From Amphritea balenae (GTDB lineage: Bacteria > Pseudomonadota > Gammaproteobacteria > Pseudomonadales > Balneatricaceae), in NCBI RefSeq assembly GCF_003858655.1, contig NZ_RQXV01000001.1:1-64000 (forward strand): a DNA stretch of 64,000 bases, given 5' to 3'. The position numbers and the translations under genes are program-made. Of the stretch, positions 1 to 7,117 are shown piece by piece; positions within the stretch are counted from its first letter, which is position 1; each line of letters starts with the position of its first letter. The notes beneath the pieces are model-generated. The model saw nothing but the letters and a program-made list of their open reading frames with translations. It did not search any database and had not been told where the DNA came from.

Positions 1-6
1 CACTCC
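1..6 (-). tRNA. tRNA-Asp(GTC), 5' end only (cut by window start)
   Basis: The first six bases equal the 5' acceptor strand of the complete tRNA-Asp genes further right. The sequence that follows, including the spacer hairpin, is the same as that after 319. Only the 5' end of the gene is inside the window, so identity rests on repeat context. Confidence 0.6.
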
Positions 7-37
7 GCAGTGGCTGAAGCTTTCGCTTCATACTTAG

Positions 38-113
38 TGGTGGGCGTGGAGAGGCTCGAACTCCCGACATTCGCCTTGTAAGGGCGACGCTCTCCCAACT
101 GAGCTACACGCCC
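38..113 (-). tRNA. tRNA-Val(TAC)
   Basis: A 76-nt cloverleaf on the minus strand with encoded CCA. The anticodon loop is CTTACAA, so the anticodon is TAC (valine). The D-arm (GCTCAGTTGGGAGAGC) and T-arm (GGGAGTTCGAGCCTCTCC) are canonical. It is identical in sequence to the Val copies at 351, 772 and 1185. Confidence 0.97.
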
Positions 114-160
114 ACTAAGTAGATGGCTTGTTACGATCTTTTCAGCACTTCGAAAAGAAA

Positions 161-238
161 GTGGCGTTATGGTCGGGCTTTCACCGCGAGCCGTTACCTA
201 AATAGATGACAGGCAGGCATTCTAACCGTTCATCTAAA
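161..238 (-). pseudogene. Decayed tRNA-Asp copy (type P1, first)
   Basis: On the minus strand this segment aligns along its length with the neighbouring tRNA-Asp. The D-loop/anticodon block (GGTTAGAATGCCTGCCTGTCA) is nearly intact and GCCAC remains at the 3' end. The T-loop TTCGAGT has become GTGAAAG, and the acceptor and anticodon stems no longer pair. It cannot fold as a normal tRNA. Two near-identical copies lie at 484 and 896, always just 3' of a tRNA-Asp. Confidence 0.75.
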
Positions 239-242
239 ATAG

Positions 243-319
243 TGGCGGAATGGACGGGACTCGAACCCGCGACCCCCTGCGTGACAGGCAGGTATTCTAA
301 CCAACTGAACTACCACTCC
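243..319 (-). tRNA. tRNA-Asp(GTC)
   Basis: A 77-nt minus-strand cloverleaf with encoded CCA and anticodon GTC (loop CTGTCAC). It closely resembles enterobacterial tRNA-Asp, including the T-arm GCGGGTTCGAGTCCCGT. It lies about 30 nt downstream of the Val gene at 351-426 in the same transcript. Confidence 0.97.
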
Positions 320-350
320 GCAGTGGCTGAAGCTTTCGCTTCATACTTAG

Positions 351-426
351 TGGTGGGCGTGGAGAGGCTCGAACTCCCGACATTCGCCTTGTAAGGGCGA
401 CGCTCTCCCAACTGAGCTACACGCCC
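351..426 (-). tRNA. tRNA-Val(TAC)
   Basis: Second complete 76-nt tRNA-Val with anticodon TAC, encoded CCA and canonical arms. It is the same sequence as the copies at 38, 772 and 1185. A short spacer with a TGAAGC/GCTTCA hairpin separates it from the Asp gene at 243-319. Confidence 0.97.
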
Positions 427-483
427 ACTAAGTAGATGGCTTTCTGTTTTACTTCTCCGATCTAGCACTTTCGATCGTAAGAA

Positions 484-562
484 GTGGCAGCATAACCGGG
501 CTTTCGCCGCGATCCGTTACCTTAATAGATGACAGGCCGATAATCTAACCGTTCATCTAAAA
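484..562 (-). pseudogene. Decayed tRNA-Asp copy (type P1, second)
   Basis: Same decayed tRNA-Asp as at 161-238, with a handful of substitutions. The CCTGTCA anticodon-loop core and GGTTAGA D-loop remain. The T-loop and acceptor pairing are lost. It sits directly 3' of the tRNA-Asp at 566-642 in transcript order. Confidence 0.72.
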
Positions 563-565
563 TAG

Positions 566-642
566 TGGCGGAATGGACGGGACTCGAACCCGCGACCCCC
601 TGCGTGACAGGCAGGTATTCTAACCAACTGAACTACCACTCC
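566..642 (-). tRNA. tRNA-Asp(GTC)
   Basis: Complete 77-nt tRNA-Asp with anticodon GTC and encoded CCA, identical to the gene at 243-319. In transcript order it follows a decayed P2 copy and precedes a decayed P1 copy. Confidence 0.97.
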
Positions 643-667
643 GCAGTGGCTGAGATTTTCACCTCAT

Positions 668-742
668 AGTACGGGACTCGAACCCGCGACCTCTCATTGC
701 CGAAACAGTGACAGGCCCCAACCACGAAACTTAACACTTCGC
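668..742 (-). pseudogene. Decayed tRNA-Asp copy (type P2, first)
   Basis: The T-arm (GTCGCGGGTTCGAGTCCCGT) is intact and CCTGTCAC of the anticodon loop survives. The anticodon stem is interrupted by extra sequence (TGTTTCGGCAATGA) and the acceptor stem does not close. It is a tRNA-Asp relic in the spacer between tRNA-Val (772) and tRNA-Asp (566). Confidence 0.7.
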
Positions 743-771
743 AGTGGCTGAAGCTTTCGCTTCATACTTAG

Positions 772-847
772 TGGTGGGCGTGGAGAGGCTCGAACTCCCG
801 ACATTCGCCTTGTAAGGGCGACGCTCTCCCAACTGAGCTACACGCCC
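772..847 (-). tRNA. tRNA-Val(TAC)
   Basis: Third complete 76-nt tRNA-Val, anticodon TAC, encoded CCA. Sequence identical to the other Val copies of this operon. Confidence 0.97.
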
Positions 848-895
848 ACTAAGTAGATGGCTTGTATACGATCTTTTCAGCACTTCGAAAAGAAA

Positions 896-974
896 GTGGC
901 GGTATGGTCGGGCTTTCACCGCGAGCCGTTACCTAAATAGATGACAGGCAGATAATCTAACCGTTCATCTAAAA
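896..974 (-). pseudogene. Decayed tRNA-Asp copy (type P1, third)
   Basis: Nearly the same sequence as the P1 copy at 161-238, immediately 3' of the tRNA-Asp at 978-1054. D-loop and anticodon-loop blocks are recognisable. The T-loop is destroyed and the stems are broken. Confidence 0.72.
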
Positions 975-977
975 TAG

Positions 978-1054
978 TGGCGGAATGGACGGGACTCGAA
1001 CCCGCGACCCCCTGCGTGACAGGCAGGTATTCTAACCAACTGAACTACCACTCC
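978..1054 (-). tRNA. tRNA-Asp(GTC)
   Basis: Third complete 77-nt tRNA-Asp with anticodon GTC and encoded CCA, identical to the other two complete copies. Confidence 0.97.
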
Positions 1055-1079
1055 GCAGTGGCTGAGATTTACACCTCAT

Positions 1080-1153
1080 AGAACGGGACTAAAACCCGCA
1101 ACCCTTCATTGCCTAAACAGTGATTGGTTCAAACCACGAAATAAAATATTCCG
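1080..1153 (-). pseudogene. Decayed tRNA-Asp copy (type P2, second, more degraded)
   Basis: Clearly homologous to the P2 relic at 668-742: same insertion (TGTTTAGGCAATGA) and the same GGGTTnnAGTCCCGTtCTATGAGG end. It is further decayed: the T-loop TTCGAGT reads TTTTAGT and the GTC anticodon is gone. It occupies the spacer between the first tRNA-Val (1185) and the first tRNA-Asp (978). Confidence 0.62.
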
Positions 1154-1184
1154 TAGCGATTGAAGCCTTCGCTTCAATATCGAT

Positions 1185-1260
1185 TGGTGGGCGTGGAGAG
1201 GCTCGAACTCCCGACATTCGCCTTGTAAGGGCGACGCTCTCCCAACTGAGCTACACGCCC
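1185..1260 (-). tRNA. tRNA-Val(TAC), promoter-proximal
   Basis: Fourth 76-nt tRNA-Val with anticodon TAC and encoded CCA. It is the first gene of the minus-strand operon. A TTGACA/TACAAT promoter lies 17-44 nt upstream of its 5' end. Confidence 0.97.
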
Positions 1261-1276
1261 TTAAATCGAGTGCCGA

Positions 1277-1304
1277 ATTGTAAGGATTTTGCCTGGCTTG
1301 TCAA
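1277..1304 (-). promoter_or_regulatory. Sigma70 promoter of the Val/Asp tRNA operon
   Basis: Reading the minus strand, a perfect -35 TTGACA (1299-1304) is followed after 16 bp by TACAAT (1277-1282). The predicted start near 1270 is just upstream of the first tRNA at 1260. Nothing between them would be translated, as expected for a stable-RNA promoter. Confidence 0.8.
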
Positions 1305-1469
1305 ACCTTTATCTCAAATAATTTACATTGTTCCGGATCCACTATCCCTACTGACCTCAAGCTGCGTATAGTTAGGCTTTATATGCAGGCTGATCAATAA
1401 GTAAATACTAATCCACGGATAGCACAAATCTCAGCCAATTTTTTTTAACATCATGATAATTAGACAGTT

Positions 1470-2054
1470 ATGAGCCAAACGCTAACACAACAACTGAAGC
1501 AATTTATTGCACTATCTGTTCAGCTTCAGCAACAGAACAGTGGGCGACTACCCCTGACCCATTATGACAATGAGTGGCCCTCCCCCTGCTATCAGGGAGA
1601 GCCTGATCAGCAACAACGTATTGAGTGGCAGCCTGCTCATCAATCTGATCAGAACAACCCTTGCCAGGCAATGTTTGATCGACTGGAAACCGCTATCGGA
1701 TACAGCATTCATCCTGATATACGCGAATGGTACAGCTGCATCTGGTCTGACCCGATACCAGCCAGCTGTCAGGATGGCGATCTTAGCCTGCTATTTCTCT
1801 GGAATGAGGCTGACTGTGAAAGATTACGGGGGAACCTGATCGGACATCTGTTGACTAAGCAAAAACGAAAACAGCCTGCTACGCTGTTCTTTGCCTGCAC
1901 CGAACCGGATGGGGATCAGTTTCTGAGCGTCGACAACCAGACCGGTGAGATCTGGCTGGAGCAACCCGGTAAGAAACCTATCAGGAAGCTGGCTGATAAT
2001 CTAAGCGAATTTTTATCACAACTTAAACCCGAACTTATACCTGACCAGGAGTAA
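1470..2054 (+). CDS. syd: SecY-interacting protein Syd
   Basis: 194 residues, the usual length for Syd, a soluble protein that binds the cytoplasmic face of the SecY translocon and can inhibit or destabilise aberrant SecYEG complexes. The family pattern is recognisable throughout: an N-terminal helical part, the central HPDIREWY segment near residues 80-87, and an acidic, tryptophan-containing middle. The ATG at 1470 has only a weak Shine-Dalgarno sequence. The stop lies 6 bp before the lipoprotein ORF, and the end of syd carries an AGGAG that could serve that next start. Confidence 0.9.
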   Translation: MSQTLTQQLKQFIALSVQLQQQNSGRLPLTHYDNEWPSPCYQGEPDQQQRIEWQPAHQSDQNNPCQAMFDRLETAIGYSIHPDIREWYSCIWSDPIPASCQDGDLSLLFLWNEADCERLRGNLIGHLLTKQKRKQPATLFFACTEPDGDQFLSVDNQTGEIWLEQPGKKPIRKLADNLSEFLSQLKPELIPDQE

Positions 2055-2060
2055 CATCAG

Positions 2061-2906
2061 ATGGGCAGAATGCAAAGGAACCTACGAACAAGCCCCAAAC
2101 GCCTCTGGCTTTCAGAGCGGTTCAAGTTCAAGGCAACGATTACAGACATGCTGGTTGCCTGTCGAAAATCGTTAACGAAGAATTTGGATCGCTCTAAAAG
2201 CCCCGCCGGGTGGGCACTAAATCGACTTCCTGCTTTGTCAGGCAGCTTGGTAAGGACTCGTCATTCCTCTGCGCTACCTTTCGCGCATCAAGCCGTTTTA
2301 GTGCCCACAGAGAAAGTTCGGGGCTTATTCGCAGGCTCCTTGATAGTATCCCTGACAACAGCACTACTGATGCTGAGTGGTTGTAGTACCTTTAATCCAC
2401 ATCAACTATCAATAGAGCCTCTTCACCCATCCGTTAACCAGCAGATCAGCCTCCCGGCCGAACTGGAAGTCGAGGTGATCAGTAAAGATATGCGTAGCTC
2501 TGCCCTGATCGGCTTCCGTATCAGCCGCCTGAGTGATCGTGCCGAAGTAAACCTGCCATTGCCAGCAACTCAGGCGTTAACCGATGGCGCTAAAGTCGCA
2601 TTGGTTAAACTCGGTGCTACACCAACACTCTCTGCGGATACTAAATTAACCATTATTCTCGAAGAACTGGAATACGCTGCCACACAGAAAGCCTTACAAA
2701 GCGTGCAGCTCAGCGCATCGATAAAAGTGACTGCCGATAAATACGATCAGCAATACAGCGGCAACTACCAGACCGACAAAGAGTATCAATTCGCTACCAC
2801 CCCATCACTGAAGGATAACCAGGAAATAGTTAACGAAGTGATACTGATGTCGATCAGCAGGGCCTTTAACGACCCTCAGCTAATCAACTTTCTGCAGCAA
2901 CCTTAA
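2061..2906 (+). CDS. YajG-like lipoprotein with inserted N-terminal extension
   Basis: The region from about residue 90 is a YajG-type outer-membrane lipoprotein: hydrophobic signal, lipobox LSGC (Cys108), then a roughly 170-residue soluble domain. YajG function is not well defined. Residues 6-93 are unlike the family and are encoded by a palindromic element (2075-2341). ATG 2061 has a good SD (AGGAG of the syd end). An in-frame GTG at 2301 would give a normal short signal peptide (about 27 residues before Cys) but lacks an SD. Either the extended precursor is made, or translation restarts inside, or the protein is no longer exported properly. The lipoprotein domain is confident; the start is not. 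Confidence 0.7.
   Translation: MGRMQRNLRTSPKRLWLSERFKFKATITDMLVACRKSLTKNLDRSKSPAGWALNRLPALSGSLVRTRHSSALPFAHQAVLVPTEKVRGLFAGSLIVSLTTALLMLSGCSTFNPHQLSIEPLHPSVNQQISLPAELEVEVISKDMRSSALIGFRISRLSDRAEVNLPLPATQALTDGAKVALVKLGATPTLSADTKLTIILEELEYAATQKALQSVQLSASIKVTADKYDQQYSGNYQTDKEYQFATTPSLKDNQEIVNEVILMSISRAFNDPQLINFLQQP
2075..2341. mobile_element. MITE-like palindromic element inside the lipoprotein gene
   Basis: The ends form 26-bp imperfect terminal inverted repeats (2075-2100 and 2316-2341, 22 of 26 matching). Inside is a second inverted repeat, GTGGGCACTAAA at 2210-2221 against 2297-2308, and AAGCCCCG at 2198-2205 against 2319-2326. There is no transposase ORF. The element is in frame with the host gene and contains no stop in that frame. 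No clear target-site duplication is visible. A non-autonomous miniature element fits best; a large structured leader is the alternative. Confidence 0.55.
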
Positions 2907-2962
2907 GTTTTTAGTACAAAGCTGGCTAAGTAAGCCTATTGAATACAGATACCAGGTACCTG

Positions 2963-2987
2963 CCCTGCCCGGATTATTCGGGCAGGG
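2963..2987. terminator. Stem-loop between convergent genes
   Basis: A perfect 9-bp stem (CCCTGCCCG / CGGGCAGGG) with a 7-nt loop lies between the lipoprotein gene and the convergent Tag-like gene, ending at the latter's stop codon. There is no T-tract on either side, so intrinsic termination is uncertain. Confidence 0.45.
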
Positions 2988-3656
2988 TTACCAACCCACC
3001 GTATGAGACAATAACCGGCTAATCTGTGCCATAGGCCGACCAGACTCCTGCTGCCAGCGGTTAAATGCATCCTGAACTATTTGCAGATCTCGCTTTGCCG
3101 TCGGCATTTTTTCAACTATTCCCTGAGCTTTGAGCGCCGCCACCACATCATCAGTCAGTATGAAGGTATCCTTGCCAATCTGCCTTAGAAAATAAGCCCC
3201 GGACTTGCCACCCAATTGCTGGCCCTGTTTCTTTAAAAACGCCCAAAGCCCGATGATATCCTGCTCTGGCCAGTCGGCAATAAAGCGAGCAAAACTGCCG
3301 TGCTGAGCCGCCAGCTCCGTCACCATAAAAGCATTTATCCGCACCGATTTTATTTTCCCCCAATGGCGGATAATCTGATCATTCTGCATCAGATTTTCCA
3401 GCTGCTCATCACTCATAAGCACAATTTTTTCAGGGTCAAAACCGAAAAACGCGCGCTCGAATGCTGGCCATTTGGCTGTCACCACCGAGTGCTTTAAACC
3501 TGCCCTAAAGATTCTTAACGACATCTCCGACAGCATTCGATCGTCGCTTATTTCTGCAATTTGTTGCGAACTCTTAACCTGCGGCAGCAGCGCCTCAATA
3601 TCCTCACCGGCTTTATGCGCTGCTACGTGATCATAGATCCATTGGAATGATTTCAC
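2988..3656 (-). CDS. 3-methyladenine DNA glycosylase I (Tag)-family protein
   Basis: 222 residues with the Tag-like HhH-GPD fold: the segment around LSEMSLRIFRAGLKHSVV corresponds to the family's F/W-x3-SLxIFQAGLSW region, and the C-terminal half carries the helix-hairpin-helix followed by a conserved Asp. This class is often annotated as 3-methyladenine DNA glycosylase, but it lacks the zinc-binding residues of E. coli Tag, so its substrate is not certain. Start is GTG at 3656 with AGGAG 7 nt upstream, overlapping the end of msrB. The two genes form an operon, which would pair base-excision with oxidised-methionine repair. Confidence 0.75.
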   Translation of the reverse strand: MKSFQWIYDHVAAHKAGEDIEALLPQVKSSQQIAEISDDRMLSEMSLRIFRAGLKHSVVTAKWPAFERAFFGFDPEKIVLMSDEQLENLMQNDQIIRHWGKIKSVRINAFMVTELAAQHGSFARFIADWPEQDIIGLWAFLKKQGQQLGGKSGAYFLRQIGKDTFILTDDVVAALKAQGIVEKMPTAKRDLQIVQDAFNRWQQESGRPMAQISRLLSHTVGW

Positions 3657-3659
3657 CCG

Positions 3660-4070
3660 TTACTCCTCTTTTGGGCTAAAGCCTAGCGACACTGAGTTAA
3701 TACAATACCGCATCCCGGTATCAGTCGGCCCGTCCGGAAACAGATGGCCAAGATGAGCACCACAACCATGACACACCACCTCTGTACGCACCATACCGTG
3801 GGATACATCCCGGTGCTCATCTATGTTGTCTGCAACAGCTGGCGCATCAAAACTGGGCCAGCCACATCCGGCATCAAATTTTGAACTACTCTGAAACAGC
3901 GATTCACCACAGGCAATACAGTGATACTCACCATCAACAAAGTGCTGATCATACTGCCCGGTACCCGGTCGCTCGGTACCCTTTTCCCGACAAACATGAT
4001 ATTGCTCAGGTGTCAGCTGTTCGCGCCACTCTGATTCAGACTTTTTCACTTTATATTCTGAATTTGCCAT
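3660..4070 (-). CDS. msrB: Peptide-methionine (R)-S-oxide reductase MsrB
   Basis: 136 residues. It reduces methionine-R-sulfoxide in proteins using thioredoxin. Visible are the two zinc CxxC pairs (C51/C54 and C100/C103), the GCGWPSF motif and the catalytic Cys123 in RYCINS. The ATG at 4070 is chosen over an upstream in-frame ATG because GGAG lies 6-9 nt before it and the homologous region starts there. It is cytoplasmic, since no signal peptide is present. First gene of an operon with the Tag-like gene, and divergent from alaA. Confidence 0.95.
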   Translation of the reverse strand: MANSEYKVKKSESEWREQLTPEQYHVCREKGTERPGTGQYDQHFVDGEYHCIACGESLFQSSSKFDAGCGWPSFDAPAVADNIDEHRDVSHGMVRTEVVCHGCGAHLGHLFPDGPTDTGMRYCINSVSLGFSPKEE

Positions 4071-4247
4071 ATAAAACTCCAATACAGATACCCAAAACAA
4101 AATAAACCATCTGTAACTGTGCATCACAGCCGAAACAGCGTATTATTTTCGCCCTTCGGTAATCTGTTGTAATTCTTATAAAAACTTACTTTTTAATATA
4201 TGTTACCGATAATAGTTTATTAATGGGAACCGCTACAGGATTAATCC

Positions 4248-5465
4248 ATGTCAGTTATCAGAAAATCTAACAAGCTGATCAATGTTTGCTACGACATCCG
4301 TGGTCCCGTTCTCCAGGAAGCAAAACGCCTGGAGGAAGAGGGCCAGAGAATAATCAAACTTAACATCGGCAACCCTGCCCCGTTCGGTTTTGAAGCCCCG
4401 GAAGAGATTGTGCAGGATGTGATATACAACCTCCCCTCAGCCCAGGGCTATTGTGATTCCAAAGGCCTGTTCTCTGCCCGTAAAGCCGTCATGCAGGAGT
4501 GCCAGAAGAAAGGCATTATCAATGTCGGCATTGAAGATATATACCTGGGCAATGGTGTCAGTGAGCTTATTGTAATGGCCACTCAAGGCCTGCTAAACGA
4601 TAATGATGAGCTGCTTATTCCGGCACCTGACTACCCGCTCTGGACTGCGGCGGCAAGTTTGTCAGGCGGTAATCCTGTTCATTACCACTGCGATGAAGAG
4701 CGCGACTGGGCGCCTGATATCGATGACATTCGTAGTAAAATTACGGAACGCACCCGCGGCATCGTTGTTATCAATCCTAACAACCCTACCGGTGCGGTGT
4801 ACCCCGAGCCCGTCCTACGCCAGCTGATCGCCCTGGCTGAAGAGTTTAATCTTATCGTCTTTGCTGATGAGATCTATGACAAGATCACCTACGATGAAGC
4901 GAAACATATACCACTCGCCTCGCTCAGTGACGAAGTGTTCTGCATCACCTTCAATGGTCTGTCAAAAGCTTATCGCGCAGCAGGCTTCAGATCTGGCTGG
5001 ATGGTCCTCAGCGGCCCTAAGCACCACGCCAGGGACTATATAGAAGGTCTTGATATGCTGGCCAGCATGCGCCTGTGTGCCAATGTACCGGCACAGCATG
5101 CAATCCAAACGGCACTGGGCGGCTACCAGAGTATTAATGAGCTGATTATTCCCGGCGGCAGGCTTTACGATCAGCGGGATATGGCGTGGCAGAAAATGAA
5201 TGATATCCCGGGGGTGTCCTGCACCAAACCCGATGGTGCGATGTATCTCTTCGCCAAACTTGATCCCGAAGTTCATCCAATCAAAAATGATGAAAAGATG
5301 GCACTGGATCTTTTACAGCAACAAAAAGTACTGATTGTTCAGGGCAGCGGTTTCAATATGCCAGACACTCAACACTTCAGACTGGTTTTCCTGCCCCGTG
5401 AAGATGAGCTATGTGACGCGATAGATCGGATTGCAACATTCTTACGGACATACTCTCAGGAATAA
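4248..5465 (+). CDS. alaA: Alanine-synthesising aminotransferase AlaA
   Basis: 405 residues, the full AlaA/YfbQ length. A class I PLP aminotransferase that makes alanine from pyruvate and glutamate. The PLP lysine is K240 in the NGLSKAYR motif, with NPNNPTG near 176-182 and the conserved arginine near the C-terminus in FRLVFLP. The ATG has AGGA 8 nt upstream. A hairpin terminator follows at 5501. Confidence 0.93.
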   Translation: MSVIRKSNKLINVCYDIRGPVLQEAKRLEEEGQRIIKLNIGNPAPFGFEAPEEIVQDVIYNLPSAQGYCDSKGLFSARKAVMQECQKKGIINVGIEDIYLGNGVSELIVMATQGLLNDNDELLIPAPDYPLWTAAASLSGGNPVHYHCDEERDWAPDIDDIRSKITERTRGIVVINPNNPTGAVYPEPVLRQLIALAEEFNLIVFADEIYDKITYDEAKHIPLASLSDEVFCITFNGLSKAYRAAGFRSGWMVLSGPKHHARDYIEGLDMLASMRLCANVPAQHAIQTALGGYQSINELIIPGGRLYDQRDMAWQKMNDIPGVSCTKPDGAMYLFAKLDPEVHPIKNDEKMALDLLQQQKVLIVQGSGFNMPDTQHFRLVFLPREDELCDAIDRIATFLRTYSQE

Positions 5466-5500
5466 GTCCTTAAAATCATGCTCAAAAGAAGAGCCCTGAA

Positions 5501-5538
5501 AGCGGTCTCATAATGCAATATTAAGATCGCTTTTTTTA
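5501..5538 (+). terminator. Rho-independent terminator after alaA
   Basis: 8-bp stem AGCGGTCT / AGATCGCT (one G-T pair) followed by a run of seven T. Confidence 0.75.
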
Positions 5539-5647
5539 TTTCCCTAACAGGGCCTATACTCTGTAACATTAGAGTTACAAAACAGACATATACTCTGGCC
5601 TGACTCAAACATCAGATCAACTACATAACCTACTTTGCGGAATCAGT

Positions 5648-6016
5648 ATGTTTATAAAGATCAAGAAGAATTGCGGCATCTATATGGAACACAACGGAAT
5701 GGAGAAAAACCATATCCTTCCGGTAACAAGTAACTTTTTAATCAACCTCGGCCATGCGGCGGAAATCTCTTTTTACACAATTAAAGAGACTAAAACCCGC
5801 TATGACCTTGAGAACCATGAAATAACCGTTTCACCTCATACCCGCGTCATTCACTTACAGATGGCATACCGCTACTCAAGCACTAAAGAAAAGATTGGCG
5901 ACACTAAGGGCAGCATCGTTGAACGAAACTTCTACAAGTTTTATTTCATGCCTGAAGAGGCTGGCCAGTATGAGGAGCTGCGTGCTCACATCGAAAAGCA
6001 TGTTTTGAATCTCTGA
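5648..6016 (+). CDS. Hypothetical protein
   Basis: 122 residues; not recognised. It is a soluble-looking, mixed-charge protein with no signal peptide or membrane segment and several aromatic residues. The C-terminal part (YKFYFMPEEAGQYEELRAHI) resembles a small beta-plus-helix domain. A CGGA lies upstream of the ATG. A second in-frame ATG at 5684 is possible. It stands alone between the alaA terminator and a stem-loop at 6042-6061, upstream of the HDOD gene. Confidence 0.6.
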   Translation: MFIKIKKNCGIYMEHNGMEKNHILPVTSNFLINLGHAAEISFYTIKETKTRYDLENHEITVSPHTRVIHLQMAYRYSSTKEKIGDTKGSIVERNFYKFYFMPEEAGQYEELRAHIEKHVLNL

Positions 6017-6041
6017 TACACACTCACCAAAACTATCCCGG

Positions 6042-6061
6042 TCCGGCTTATTCAAGCCGGA
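6042..6061 (+). terminator. Stem-loop after hypothetical gene
   Basis: 8-bp perfect stem TCCGGCTT / AAGCCGGA with loop ATTC, 25 nt after the stop. No T-run follows, so it is only a possible terminator. Confidence 0.4.
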
Positions 6062-6197
6062 TCAACCAACATCCCCATAATGAGTTTTAATCCTGTTGCA
6101 AACTTGCTTTGCAAAGAAGAATCTATAGTCAAACGCCGCACTGTCTAAACAACAGTTTTAAGCGCGGTATCTAGCCTTGCACATCTAAGGAGTGGCT

Positions 6198-7022
6198 ATG
6201 GAAGTCAGCGAACTGTTACAACAAACCCACAAACTGCCGAACGTTCCTGATATTGTTCGTGAACTCATTCAGCAACTGAATAATCCTAACGCCGATTACG
6301 GCGAAATAGCTTCAAAAGTCACTAAAGATCAAACTCTGTCCCTTAAAATTCTCAGACTGGTCAACTCTGCCCACTTTGGCCTGAGCCGCAAGGTATCATC
6401 AATTGACGAAGCCGTCGTTATGCTAGGCATGGTTCAACTTAAAACCATGGTTATCGCATCAGGCATTGCCGGCTCAGTTAAAGAGGTTGAGGGACTGGAT
6501 CTTAAACAGTTCTGGTCTGAGTCCTTCAGAGTTGCTTCTCTGGCAAAATGGTATGCAGAAAAGAGCCGTAATGTAGATCCGGACGTTGCCTTTACTGTTG
6601 GCTTAATTCATAACATCGGCCGCCTATTACTGCATATTGCTAAGCCTAAACTGGCTGAAGCGATCCAAAAGCGGGTTGAAGAGTCTCAATGCAGTCGCTC
6701 TGAAGCAGAGATGGAGCGTCTCAACTTTACCACCCCTGCGGCAGGTCAGGCATTACTGGCACACTGGAAGTTCCCTGCTGAGCTTGGCGATGCAGTACGC
6801 CACCACAAGCGTCCACTAGAAGCCGAACAACCAACAGCACTAAGCGCTGTTGTAAACGTTGCCTGCTATGTTAACGCCTGTATTCGTAAAGAGCGCTCTC
6901 TTGAAGAGGTTATAGCCAACTTCCCTCGTTCTGAGGCAGAAGTAGCAGGTTTACCTCAAGATATTGCATCGGTATCTGAAGAAGCGATGCAGGTCGATTC
7001 AGGCCTGGACGGTCTGCTCTGA
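6198..7022 (+). CDS. HDOD-domain signalling protein
   Basis: 274 residues, essentially a single HDOD domain (about residues 10-205) followed by a short helical tail. HDOD proteins are catalytically dead relatives of HD-GYP/HD phosphohydrolases and act as scaffolds in motility or c-di-GMP circuits. Landmarks are LPNVPDIV near the N-terminus, LVNSAHFGLSRKVSSIDEAV, and GLIHNIGRLLL, where the HD pair reads HN. ATG 6198 is preferred over an in-frame GTG at 6192 because AAGGAG lies 6 nt upstream of the ATG. Confidence 0.88.
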   Translation: MEVSELLQQTHKLPNVPDIVRELIQQLNNPNADYGEIASKVTKDQTLSLKILRLVNSAHFGLSRKVSSIDEAVVMLGMVQLKTMVIASGIAGSVKEVEGLDLKQFWSESFRVASLAKWYAEKSRNVDPDVAFTVGLIHNIGRLLLHIAKPKLAEAIQKRVEESQCSRSEAEMERLNFTTPAAGQALLAHWKFPAELGDAVRHHKRPLEAEQPTALSAVVNVACYVNACIRKERSLEEVIANFPRSEAEVAGLPQDIASVSEEAMQVDSGLDGLL

Positions 7023-7036
7023 TCTAACCCCAGACT

Positions 7037-7063
7037 AAAAAGGCAGCCAGAGGCTGCCTTTTT
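7037..7063 (+). terminator. Rho-independent terminator after the HDOD gene
   Basis: AGGCAGCC-AGA-GGCTGCCT stem (7041-7059) with an A-run before and a T-run after, so it may act in both directions for the convergent exonuclease gene. Confidence 0.85.
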
Positions 7064-7117
7064 ACTGCTTTCTTTTTATAACTAGTTTTTAACTGTCTTT
7101 GCACAACCATCTGATCA

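Noticed and set aside
206-1371. Short ORFs across the tRNA array on both strands
   Set aside because: They translate tRNA genes and their repeats; the repeated peptides are a by-product of tRNA sequence.
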